Below the pieces are notes generated by a model that saw nothing but the letters and a program-made list of their open reading frames with translations, did not search any database and was not told the origin of the DNA. A stretch of DNA of 64,000 nt from Ceratotherium simum simum (Eukaryota; Chordata; Mammalia; Perissodactyla; Rhinocerotidae). The position numbers were made by a program, and so were the translations under genes. The stretch spans positions 6,050,493 to 6,114,492 of the forward strand of contig NW_004454182.1 of assembly GCF_000283155.1 (NCBI RefSeq), read 5' to 3'. Shown piece by piece: positions 34,934 to 45,434 of the stretch (the stretch's first letter is position 1; each line of letters begins with the position of its first letter).

Positions 34934-37084
34934 GTAAGAGTAGGAGGGAAAAGAGTTCTTATAACATTATTATTAGCTCCCCAAGTTCTGCAGATCTGAC
35001 CAAAGAGCGTATGATCCAAGCCGTTTGCGGAAGGCTAAAGCGGAACCAACAGCAACAACTGTGGGCACATCTCTCACCCTTGCTGTGAAGGATTCTGCAC
35101 TGTCTGCTCAGATATGTCACGCAAAGAGGGTCTGACAGTGCCAGGCTCCGTCTACTCAGGCAGTGGGGAATCTGGCTCATCTACTCCTTTCCGCTCCAGG
35201 AAGTTACATAGACCTGTACTTCATGTACCCAAGAGAAGAGAGTCCCCTAGTCCAACCCCTGATGTGAGAGTAAGCCATACTTACATTTGAGATACATTTT
35301 CTGTTTTTAGTGGTTCATACTTAAGGACCCAGGCTTTCACAGCCAACTTACTATTAGAGCATATATGATAATGTTTATAAATTATAATAGATTTTATAAA
35401 TATCTTACTATCATAAGTTAATCTTCTAGATATTTACTTGATCTTTCTTGAATTATTAGATGCATTTCTTATGTAGAGTTTATAACAAAATATTTTAATG
35501 GGAAATTAAATTATAATAATTTGGATATTTTCTATTTATTGCTATTTATTAGCATTGGACCAATATTTGGATACTCATGGTTTTCTGAACTCCGAGTGCA
35601 GTCCTATAGTACCTGAGGACTTCTGCCAATAACATCATAGTTGCCTCAGTTACGTAGCTCTTCATCTGCCTAGTGTTTCATGGTTTTCAAATTGTACGTA
35701 CTAGAAAGGTTCTGTAGGTAAACTACGAGAGGAAAAAAGCATTATGTACATTAGTTGAAATTGGCATCATGTTGCCAAACTGTAATAAGCCATAGGGGAG
35801 CTCAGTGTTGAAACTACTCAATTGAAAACTGCAATTTCCCATAACAATTTAAAAGGCCTGCAGGCATGCTCAAGTCATAGCTGGATCTTTCAGTTAACAC
35901 TCTGTAACATGACCCCAAAGTCTCATTTACATCACAGCAATTAAAATATATTCCACATTACATGTTTACTACTGTATACTGGAGAAATAATCCAATGAAA
36001 TGCCACTATTTTCTGGAAATAATCATGGAAATCTTTATATTCACAATTTCTTCTTTCCAAAGTGGGGTTGCTGTGTCATACTGCTGGTGATTGTGAAGGA
36101 GGAAGAGGTTGGGGCAGGGGAAAAGGAAGGCAATCTAGACTAATAATAACTAGTAGTCATTACTACTTGGTTACCCACATGAAATTGGGTTAGTCTCAGT
36201 CGGTTCACAGGTCACAGTTGTCCATTATGCAAAATAATTATTGTAATCAGAGCTAATTGGCCCCCTACCAGTAGCTAGAAGTAGAGGGACCAAAAATTAA
36301 ATGAGTATTAAAATAATATACCTCCTGGTTGCAGAAATACTGCTCTTGGACTAGGACAGAAATGCTCATGTCCAGTTGGGAGAGTGATGGAAAAGTCCAG
36401 TAGCACTCACCTAAGGAAGATGTTTTCATAAATTGGAGTCCTTTCCTTAGTGCTCCATCCAAATTAATTTCAAATCCTCCTGGCATGTGGATTATAACTA
36501 TAACTATTAACTGATATCATAACTATTTTGTAATGAGATGAATAGCAAGTTAAATTATTTTAAAGCAAAGCCACAGTAGCCAAAATTAGATCATATTTTC
36601 TCAACAGTGACTATTGCATTTTAGTAATGCCTTTCTTTCAAGGAACACAGACCAAATTGACTTATTCCAAATTATTGTTGCGGTTTAATATTTATTGAGT
36701 AGCCACAATTTACTAGCTTACCTTGAAAGTGGGGTTTTTAGCAATTGTCTAGACTACATCACCAAGGTATGAAATACAGTGGCAAAAGTCCAGCTTCTCT
36801 ACTTGGCAGACAGTCAACGGGAAGCCAAGGAAATGGATTTCTCTCTGTGCCTCTTGGAACACTCTTGCTTGCACTGCCCTTTGGTGGTCAGGAAGTTCGT
36901 TGAAAGAATCCTACTTCAGCAGACATCTGAGAAGAAGACAATTTCATCTGCTGCATAGGCCCATTTTAATACTGTGCCTCAGCTTATAACTACCAGTAGT
37001 CACAGCATGAAAACTATTTTTTCGATTGGGCCACATACTCCAGAGCATTTATGCTAATGATTGAAAGGGGCCTCTTTTAAGCAG

Positions 37085-37178
37085 ACACGGCCTCCTTGTG
37101 GGCCGCTGGGCTGGGCAACAATGGAGTGTGGGCTGGATTGCAGCTCCCACTCACCCCTCAGCAGGTGCCCCTGACAAG
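37085..37178 (+). other. Candidate non-coding exon (weak), GC-rich
   Basis: Acceptor CCTCTTTTAAGCAG|ACACG and donor ACAAG|GTAGGC enclose 94 nt that are GC-rich in an AT-rich neighbourhood. It could instead be a fragment of an old repeat; the CAGCTCCCACTCACCCCTCAG phrase looks vaguely repeat-like. Confidence 0.2.
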
Positions 37179-38469
37179 GTAGGCCTGGGTCAGGCCATGT
37201 GTACCTGACTCATAAAATTTTTTTGTAAACATTATAAATTATGCACACGTTTGTCTTTATGATATAAAACATTCAGCTGACTAATTGGATATACTTTTCC
37301 TATTTTTACTTGACTATTTGGCAGCATTTATACAAGGTCATAATATTTGAGTGTATTATACATATGCATTTTAAGGTGTGTAACTAAACTTTAAATGACA
37401 AAACATTATATTGCTATGTCAGCCTATACCATGTCCAGCATATTTATATGTCCTGATAGTGTTGCATTAAAATTCATTGAAAAACAAACAATAAACACCA
37501 AAGAAGAAAAATATTAAAGAGAATTGAACCCTCTAGAGTAAGTGCAGAGCCTATTTGCCAGACTGGCTATGAAAACGTTGGTCCTTTTTCCCACACTCAT
37601 AGGAACTGAGTCTAGACCTGACCCAGCCCCTACGTGTCCATGGCAAGCTTAGGAGAGTTTCCATAGTTCTTTGGGCAAATCAAACACTAGGCTGAATCCA
37701 AAGACATTTTGAAACGCTGAAGCAACTCTGGGATTGACCTATCCCCTTAGAGCTTCACCACTTGAAGGAGGGAGGGAGATGTGGGACTCTCTCTGTGCAT
37801 GTCTTCCTCCTGGCTCCACAAGAAGGTGCCACGTTGAGCGAGACCCTCACCTCCAGCACAGAACCAGAATTTCCTGCTCTCCAGGGGTCTGTGAAGAAGG
37901 TGCCATTTGGCTGGTTTGGGGCTTTTCAGACTGAGATGAAATCTATCTGGTGGACTGTAGACAGAGGACATGTTTATTTTAGTAATTCTGCCTGTGGGCT
38001 ATGGAGGCATGAATAACTGCACTTATCCTTTATTCTCCACATACTTGTTGGTAGTTATCAGGTCTCCACCTAGTTGTTACTAAAATAAACCTCACATAGT
38101 TCTTTCAATTTTGAGACTCTTAAACAGTTTCATTGCTTCTCTTGAAAGTCCTTCGTGTTTGCCTCCTGCTTTCTACCACTAAGATGTAAATATTTGGATA
38201 ATGTTATAGATGAAATCATTTTGAAATTATTGGGCTGGGAACTTTTTTTTTTTCATTTGATAACCTAGTATTTCTGAATATGCTCATAAAAATGCAAAAC
38301 CCAAATTCCATTCAAACATTTTAGCAAAATACCAATTACACTACAGAAGTAAAACCCCTTGCTCTCAGTCATTAGAGGACTGAACTTTTATATGTTTTTC
38401 CCATCCCCGCATCCTCAGATAAACCTAATGACATGATTTTGTTCTTGGACGCTGAATGATGTTTTTCAA

Positions 38470-38715
38470 TTTAATTATAACTGGCCCTTATCAAGTAGAC
38501 ATTATGATTTGTGCCAATCACTATGCTTTTAAAACTATATCTCATTTAATCTTCATAATATCTTCATAGGAAAGATATTGTCATATGCATTTTAAAGACT
38601 GAAATACAGGAAACCAAATCTCAGGGAGTTTAAGTAACCTGTCCAAGGTTATAAGTCACATAAATTGTAAATAGTGGAGCTAGACTTTAGACATAGATCT
38701 ATCGGATCAAATTTC
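38470..38715 (-). repeat. MIR SINE, antisense
   Basis: The text GTGCCAATCACTATGC, ATCTCATTTAATCTTCATAAT, GCATTTTAAAGACTGAAATACAGGAAACC, TTAAGTAACCTGTCCAAGG and GGAGCTAGACTTTAGAC is the reversed MIR tail to head. Confidence 0.72.
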
Positions 38716-38789
38716 CTATATTTCCACTCTAGTTGAATTACTATAGATTTTTTTGGTTGAAATATCAGGGTAATAACTTGTTGATTCAA

Positions 38790-39020
38790 AATCATATTTC
38801 TCTCTCTCTATGGTCTTTCTTCCACGTAGACTCCAATGGCAGACAGGCTTTCTCCACATGGTGGCAAAATGTAAACGAGCTTCACGTCTTCATGTTCCCA
38901 GACCAGCAACTCCACATTCACTGGTTTTGAGTAGGCGCATTCTCAATAGTTTTGTCACATGCCCTGGAGCTGACTTTATTGGCCTGAGTTAGGTCACATC
39001 TCTATTCCTGAATCAATCAC
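38790..39020. repeat. Old interspersed repeat, family not identified
   Basis: Phrases such as CTTTCTCCACATGGTGGCAAAATG, TTATTGGCCTGAGTTAGGTCACAT and CTGAATCAATCACTGAG recur in a common mammalian repeat that I recognise but cannot name reliably. The two overlapping + ORFs here belong to it. Confidence 0.45.
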
Positions 39021-39540
39021 TGAGATTCTTTGCAGGCAGTTCCTTGACCCCAGGATTGGGGTCTTTTCCATCTGAACCCCTGGGAAAGCAACATGAGAGG
39101 GGAGTATTTATTCTGGGAAATACAGGGCATACAAAAAAAATTCATATGACCTTGATGGCCATGATGTAGAAGAGGCTCTCTCCTTTGGTAACTAAACCAC
39201 ATGGGATGGGAGACAATCAAGAGGAATTGTGACTGTGTTCTCCTCTGAAACATGTAATATCACAATGAGGTATCATTTATTTCTTCCTTAATTGTCTTTT
39301 CCCTGAAGAAGAAGCTTGAAAATATTTCCAAAATATTTTATCTTTTTAACTTGGTCTTGAATTTTCCACCTTTCTTATTCCTCACTTGGATTTCACTGGG
39401 CTTTTACTTTGGCCTCCCCAGTACTGTGATCTCTGTATATTTAATTATCATGGTATTTTCAATATGACACCCTTCCTTAACTTTGTTAATACTGGACCTG
39501 TTGACATCCTGACACAGTTTGTCAAACTCTTTGTTGTCAT

Positions 39541-39565
39541 TTCTCTCTCTCTCTCCCTCTCTCTT
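39541..39565. repeat. (CT)n microsatellite
   Basis: About 24 bp of CT dinucleotides with one CCC interruption. Confidence 0.85.
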
Positions 39566-39604
39566 TGTTTTTTAACTTTGTTTTTTTATTGCTTCAATCC
39601 CCTT

Positions 39605-39855
39605 TTGGTTCTAAGGTTTGGAAGTATAGTCTAGTGGTTAAGAGTACAGATTTGGAATTAAAATGAAATGTGTTCAAATTCTGCTTGGCTACTTCCTGAC
39701 TCTGTGTCCTTGGACAAGTCAATTAATCTCTCTGGGCCTTAGTTCTCGCAGGTGACAATGAGCTTTATAATTCTTACCTGGCAAGGTTGCCGTGAGGATT
39801 AAGTGAGGTCATGTATGTAAAGCACCTGGCATATTTTAAGCACTCAATAAATAAT
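39605..39855 (+). repeat. MIR SINE, near full length
   Basis: It begins at about AGTATAGTCTAGTGGTTAAGAG and runs through GTGTTCAAATTCTGC, GTGTCCTTGGACAAGTCA, TCTCTGGGCCTTAGTTC and GTTGCCGTGAGGATTAAGTGAG to AGCACCTGGCATATTTTAAGC and ACTCAATAAATAA. It keeps a readable tRNA-like A and B box region. Confidence 0.87.
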
Positions 39856-40144
39856 CAAGATTGAAATTAATAATTCATCAAGGAGCTTTTATGTCCACTC
39901 TTAAAGAGAGGAATATGCCAGGCACTTAGGGAAATAATATTAGCTCTTCATTTAAGAAGATCCTCCTGTTGCCCACAGCTTTCCCAACTGTCACCGGGTC
40001 AGTAATACCCATCTTTGAGTCACTTTTATGATATAGCAAGCTATAGCTGTTTTTAAGCCATCTAGAAGGCTTGCTTATTTTTTTCTCACAAAGACTAAAG
40101 CTTTGAATTTGGAGTTGCTGCTACACAGGTCTTATAGTTTGGCA

Positions 40145-40355
40145 ACTTTTCAAAGAAATAAATAGAAGAGTACCAAATGGGAGTGAGTTCCAGCCTAGCC
40201 ACTCACTGGTTGTCTGACTTGAACATTTGTATTAATTTCTCATATTTCCTCATCTGTAAAACGGGTAAATCACACAAACTTGATGAGCTGTTGTTAGAAA
40301 TAGACATGCAATGTGTAAAATACCTAGCATGAAAAAGTGTTTAATAAATGGAGGT
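40145..40355 (+). repeat. MIR SINE
   Basis: Landmarks are AGTTCCAGCCTAGCCACTCACTGG, TTTCCTCATCTGTAAAACGGG, GAGCTGTTGTTAGAAATAGAC and AATACCTAGCATGAAAAAGTG, in sense order. Confidence 0.72.
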
Positions 40356-41399
40356 TATTGTTATTGTTGTGTATTTGACTACGGCTCAAAGACGGGCACG
40401 TTAGTTTGAAGGTGGCTTGGCAGTCCACGACCCGGTTCAATCAGAACAATACAGAGTTTGGTTGTTTTTTACCTGGTGTCTATTTGAGGCCATTTGGATA
40501 ACACAGTATCATCTACATGATACATAGCGGTTTCCTTGATTTTCCCTCTGAACCAGATAGTATTACTGGCAAAATTGTCAAAGGCCTGGCTCGTGCTGAA
40601 GCATGGGTGAATAAAATGGTGGCCTCTATATTCAGGGTTCTGGTTTAAACCATCATAAAAATGCTTAAATAGATATGATGGATATTGGTTGATCTAGGCA
40701 GGCAGACAAATTGAGAGATATTATTTACACTTTACCCTGCAGGTCTGCAGGGTAGGAAAGCTGCGTTTGGCTCAGCTGTACTGGATTCTAAAGTGCCTTT
40801 TCCCATCTACATTAAGTATGGAGATTATGGCCTTCTCCCTCCAGTTTCTCACGCCCTTGCAATCACAGACTATATTACTGTCTTAATATGTATTACCATT
40901 ACGTTATATTACCTATTGTCTATAATTTTTATCAGGAAAACCAGAATCACTTTTAATGTCAAACTCTGCAAGTGAATTGCTTTATTTGTTTTTAAATCAT
41001 AGAATATATTCCCACTTTACATTCTTGGATAATTTAGTTTCATTATCCATAGTTTTTCTTTTTTGATCATTTCCAGTTTCTGTTTCCCTCTACATATAAG
41101 GAATTTTGAAAGAATTTTTAATGATTTGATCAGATTTAAGCCACTTTTCTTATAGCCTAAGGCACTGTTCTATATATTTTTCAATTAAAAATTTTCCAAT
41201 ATTCACACTTATGCAGGAGCTATTTTAGTAATGCTCCTATTTGTTTCATTAAAGTTTGCATATTTGCTATCTATGCTAAATCGTGAAGAACAGTTGAGTT
41301 TAAAAATAGTAAGCCTCCTATTTATTATTTTTTAAAGACATAAATATATATCTATGCACATGAAAATGTTCACAATATGTTACATAAAAATGGCTTACA
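40356..41399. other. Unassigned AT-rich sequence
   Basis: No exon, SINE or LTR recognised. Confidence 0.45.
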
Positions 41400-41600
41400 A
41401 CATCTATGTTAAATATATATATGACACGTATGTTCATACACACACACACATAGAAAAAGTCTGTAAAGGTGAACACTAAAATGTTAAGAGGACAACAATT
41501 TTCATGACTTTTGCTGCACTTATCTGTATTTTCTAGTTTCCACAAAGAACAAATATTACTGCTTAATACATGTTTTAAATGAAAGAAAAGCAAGAATTGG
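41400..41600 (+). repeat. L1M 3' UTR-like fragment with (CA)n
   Basis: The text AAAAAGTCTGTAAAGGTGAACACTAAAATGTTAA and TATCTGTATTTTCTAGTTTCCACAAAG...ATTACT resembles the L1M 3' UTR (aaaatgttaacagtggttatctctgggtgg ... tttctgtattttccaaattttctacaatgagcatgtattac). A short CACACACACACA run lies at 41437-41450. Confidence 0.5.
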
Positions 41601-41634
41601 GAATGTGCATTAAATAGTGTTGAGGGATGGCCTT

Positions 41635-42495
41635 CCATTCTCTCTATCTCAGTAGATGGTCCTCTTTATCCATCCACTCAAGCCGGTGACCTGGTAGTCA
41701 CTCCCAATTCCTCACTCTCATTTTAGCCCATCACCAGTCTTGCTGATGCCACCTCTCTCTCTCATATCTGTCCATTTCGCTAAATCTCCACTGCCATTTC
41801 AGGCTCCCTAGTCCAAGTTGTCATTCTCTTGCCTGGACTTCTGCAAAAATCTGCCAACAAGTTTTCTTGTTTCTGCTCCGGATCTCCCTCTTCCCTGTTC
41901 TCCACACTTCAGCCCTGGGGATCTTTCCAAACCGTAAATCTGATGGATCATGCCAATGCCCTATTTAAAACTCTCATATTCCACCCATTATTGGTGGAAC
42001 GTGAACGAACCTGCTTAGCCTGTCCTATGAAGCTGTGCATCTGGCCCTTAAGTTCCCTCTGGACTCATCTCTCCTCACTCACTCTGCCCTGCCCTGTTGG
42101 CATTTGTCCATCAAGCTCTTCCCTGCCGCCAGGTGTTTGAACACGTTCTTCTCTCAGCCTGATCTGTTCTACTGTCAGCCCTTTCCCTGTGACACACAAA
42201 CTTGTGACCAGGCTAAATTCTATTTATCCTGTGGGTCTCAACCTAAATGTCATTTAAGAGGGGTCTTCTTTTGGCTCTCTGTCTCAATTAGACCCCACCT
42301 CCTAGTCTCTCTCTTGGCAACTTGCAATGTGTTGCAGCATTTGTTACATTTTTAATTGTATATTTATTTGTGTGATTAATTATTTGAACTTTCTCTTTCC
42401 CCTTTCAGACTGAAAGAGGGTAGAGACTATGTCTGGTTCATTACTCCATTCCCAGTGCCTCTCACTATGCCTGACATGTATGATGAATGAATAAA
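41635..42495 (+). repeat. L2 LINE, long 3' segment, sense
   Basis: It runs from CACTCAAGCCGGTGACCTGG through CTTGCCTGGACTTCTGCAAAAATCTGCC, GATCTTTCCAAACCGTAAATCTGATGGATCATG and CCTGTGGGTCTCAACCTAAATGTCA to the tail AGACTGAAAGAGGGTAGAGACTATGTCTGG and GATGAATGAATAAA. The ORFs at 41829-42140 and 42035-42355 are L2 remnants. Confidence 0.87.
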
Positions 42496-43821
42496 AAAAT
42501 TAATGATCACTATGCTTTGTGCTCAATTCCATGTCAATGCATGTAGAGCCCCCACATTCTTCTGAATTAATGCTGAGTGTTCCTCCCACTGGTCTTTTCT
42601 TGCTTTTTCATCCAATCTGACAATCTCTGCCTTTTAATTTGTGTATGTAGATCATTTATTTTTATATGTAATGTGATTATTATTATGGTTAGGTTTCTCT
42701 TTTTCCATCCATTTAGTTTTAACCTATTTGTGTCTTTTTGTTTCTTGGAAGCAGCATATAATTTTTTTTATCTAATCTGAAAAATCTCTGCATTTTGTGG
42801 GGTGTTTACACCATTTACATTTAATGTGATTATTGGCCTTGTTAGATTTAAGTCTATCATCTTGCTCTTTGTATTTGATTTGTCCCATATGTTCTTTGTT
42901 CTTCTTTTCCTACCTTCTTTGGATTAGCTGAATATTTTTTATGCTTTCATTTTTTATGATTCCATTATTTCTTTTGTTGACTTATTAGCTATAACTCTTC
43001 GTTTTGTTATTTTAGTGGTTGCTTTAGTATAACATCTAAAAATATATGTCTTTAGTATAACACAATAAGGTGATATTATGCCACTTCACATATAGTATAA
43101 AAACCTTACGATAGTTTACTTCTATTTCCCCCTCCCTTCCTTTATGCTACTGTTGCAATACATTTTACTTACACATATGTTATAAAATCCACAATACATT
43201 GTTATGATTTTTGTTTAAACAGTCATCTCTCTTTTAAAGAGATTTAAATAATAAGAAAAATGTCTTATATATTTAACCAGATAGCTACCATTTCCAAGTG
43301 CTGTTCATTCCTTTGTGTAGATCCATATCCACATTTCCATCTGATGTAATTTTCCTTCTGCCTAGAGGGCTTCTATTACATTTCTTGTAATGAGAGTCTA
43401 CTGGTGATCAACTTGTGTATGTCTGAAAAGGTATTTATTTCCCCTTCATATTTGAGAGATATTTTCATTGGGTATAGAATTCTAGGGTGACAGATTTTTT
43501 TCTTTCAGTACTTTAAAGGCGTTTCTCTACCGACTTCTTACTTACATTATTTCCAGTAAAAAACTCTGTATGTAACGTGGGTCTGCTTTTTTCCTGGGTC
43601 TGCTTTTAAGACTTTCTCTGTTACTGGTTTTGAACAATTTTAATCATAATCAAATGCCTGGTATAATTTTCTTTACATTTTTTGTGCTTTGGGTTCGTTG
43701 AGCTTCTGGGATCTGTGGATTTATAGTGTTTATCAAATTTGAGAATTTTTCAGTTATTATTTTTTCAAAATTTTTTCTCTTCACTCCTCTCTGTCTTTTC
43801 CTTCAGGGACTCCAATTGCAT

Positions 43822-44025
43822 CTATATTGGCCTCTTGAAGTAGTCTGACATCTCACTGATGATGTATTTATTTATTCTCTTTCTCTGTACTTCATTTTGT
43901 ATAGTTTCTATTACTATATCGTCTATTACTATATCTTTAAGTTCTTTAACTTTTTCTTCTACAATGTCTAACCGGTCATTAATCCTATCCAGTGTGTTTT
44001 TCATCTCAAACATGGTAGTTTTCAT
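43822..44025 (-). pseudogene. L1 ORF1p coiled-coil remnant
   Basis: A 67-codon open stretch encoding the heptad-rich region of L1 ORF1p (residues such as NTLDRINDRLDIVEEKVKEL), the RNA-binding chaperone of LINE-1. It ends at FKRPI, just where the RRM-linker sequence should begin. A decayed relic of the antisense L1M, not a host gene. Confidence 0.85.
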
Positions 44026-44532
44026 CTCTAGAAGTTTTATTGGGGTCTTCTTTTTGTATCTTCCATGTCTCCACTTAATTTTCGGAACATACAGAGTATG
44101 ATTATAATGACTATTATCATGTCCTTGTCTGTTAATTCTAACACTTAGGTCAGTTCTGAATCAGTTTCAATTGATTGATTTTTCTCCTCATTATTTCCCT
44201 GCTTCTCAGCATGTCAAATAATCTTTGATTGGATGATAGACATTGTGGATTTTGCTTGTTGAGTGCTGGGTATTTTTACATTCCTGTAGTGTTCTGGAGC
44301 TTTGTTATGGGATAATTAAGTACTTGGAAACAGTTTGATCCTTTCTGGTCTTGCTTTTATGATTTTTTTAGATGAGACCAGAACAATGTTTAGTCTAGTG
44401 CTAATTATTCCCCACAGCTGAGGCATGACTTTTCTGAGTACACTGCCTAATAAATTATGAGGTTTTTCCAGTCTGGCTGATGGGAATATGCACTATTCTT
44501 GGCCCTGCGTGAGCTCTAGATACCATTCCCTG

Positions 44533-44739
44533 TAATTGTTCTTTAGGGGGGTAATTTTGCCCCTAGGGGACATTTGGTAATGTCTGAAGATATTTTTTAG
44601 TGTCATGACTGTGGGTGCTACTGGTATCTAGTGGGTAGAGGCTAGGAGTGCTGCTAACCATCCTACTATGGGATATCCCCCAATGAAAAGGAAGTTTTAC
44701 ATCTAAAATGTCAGCAGTGCTGAGACTTAGAAACTCTGC
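44533..44739 (+). mobile_element. MER20 (hAT-Charlie) DNA transposon nested in L1M
   Basis: The text GGGTAATTTTGCCCCTAGGGGACATTTGG, GTGGGTGCTACTGGTATCTAGTGGGTAGAGG, GGAGTGCTGCTAACCATCCTAC and AAATGTCAGCAGTGCTGAGACTTAGAAACTCTG follows MER20 in full. It lies between L1M blocks, so it inserted after the L1. MER20 copies are known to act as regulatory elements in placental endometrium in some loci; nothing here shows that for this copy. Confidence 0.85.
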
Positions 44740-45126
44740 TCTAATCCTTTCAAATCCTTCTTTCTCTGGCCTTCAGGAGTCTCCTTGCACATGTACTGAT
44801 CAGTACTCTGCTGAATGCTCAAGAAGGACCCTCTGCAGACCTCTCGAGTTCTTTCTCCATGCAGCTGTCTTTTCTCCGGCAATTTGTCCTGCAAATTCTT
44901 ACCATCTGTTCCACCAAACTTTCAGCTCTGTCTCTTTAACTTAGGAAGTCTGCTGGGCTCTTCCTAGGTTCTTCCTCCCTGGGCCCAGAAACTCTCTCAA
45001 GGCAGTGAGCAGGGATAATCAAGGGCTCATCTTGTTTGTTTCCCATTTCTCAAGATTCAACTATGCTTCATTGCTTCTGGCAATATCCTGAAAACTTTGT
45101 TTCATGTATTTTGTCTATCTTGTTGT

Positions 45127-45381
45127 TGTTGCTATTTTATTTTATTTATTTATTTTTAAAGATTTTATTTATTTATTTTCCCCCCCAAAGCCCCAGTAGA
45201 TAGTTGTATGTCATAGCTGCACATCCTTCTAGTTGCTGTATGTGGGACAGGGGGTATGCGGCCTCAGCATGGCCGGAGAAGCGGTGCGTCGGTGCGCGCC
45301 TGGGATCCAAACCCGGGCCACCAGCAGTGGAGCGCGCGCACTTAACCGCTAAGCCATGGGGCGGGCCCTGTTGCTATTTTA
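45127..45381 (-). repeat. ERE1 SINE, antisense, nested in L1M
   Basis: The body at 45140-45368 has a doubled reversed (AAAT)n tail (TTTATTTATTTATTTTTAAAGATTTTATTTATT), CCAAAGCCCCAGTAGATAG, CATGGCCGGAGAAGCGGTGCGTCGG and a reversed head ending GGGGCGGGCCC. TGTTGCTATTTTA at 45127-45139 and 45369-45381 is a perfect 13-bp target duplication. A GGGGTATGC insertion after GTGGGACA distinguishes it from the other copies. Confidence 0.95.
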
Positions 45382-45434
45382 GACAGTAGTGTAAACCCAG
45401 TTCCTGTTACTCCATCTTGGCTGGAAGCAGAAGT

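Larger units (their letters stand above)
33726..38469. other. Unassigned sequence, 4.7 kb
   Basis: No transposable element recognised with confidence and no ERE. Two exon-like sandwiches (34863-34933 and 37085-37178, both +) have splice-consensus edges but no coding recognition and are treated as candidates only. Several 60-84 codon ORFs lack features. AT-rich blocks lie at 35340-35560 and 37210-37500. Confidence 0.45.
42585..45434 (-). mobile_element. L1M LINE, 5' portion, antisense, interrupted by MER20 and ERE1
   Basis: The 5' end is the reverse complement of ACTTCTGCTTCCAGCCAAGATGGAG at about 45434, a hallmark of old L1M 5' UTRs. A minus ORF at 43822-44025 translates to NTLDRINDRLDIVEEKVKELKDI ... 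ISEMSDYFKRP, recognisable as the coiled-coil part of L1 ORF1p. Beyond ORF1 the antisense text (GGGTTCGTTGAGCTTCTGGGATC, GGTATAGAATTCTAGGGTGACAG, TTGACTTCATTACAAGAAATG-type) continues to about 42585. ORF2 is missing, so the copy keeps its 5' end and lacks its 3' end. Confidence 0.85.
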
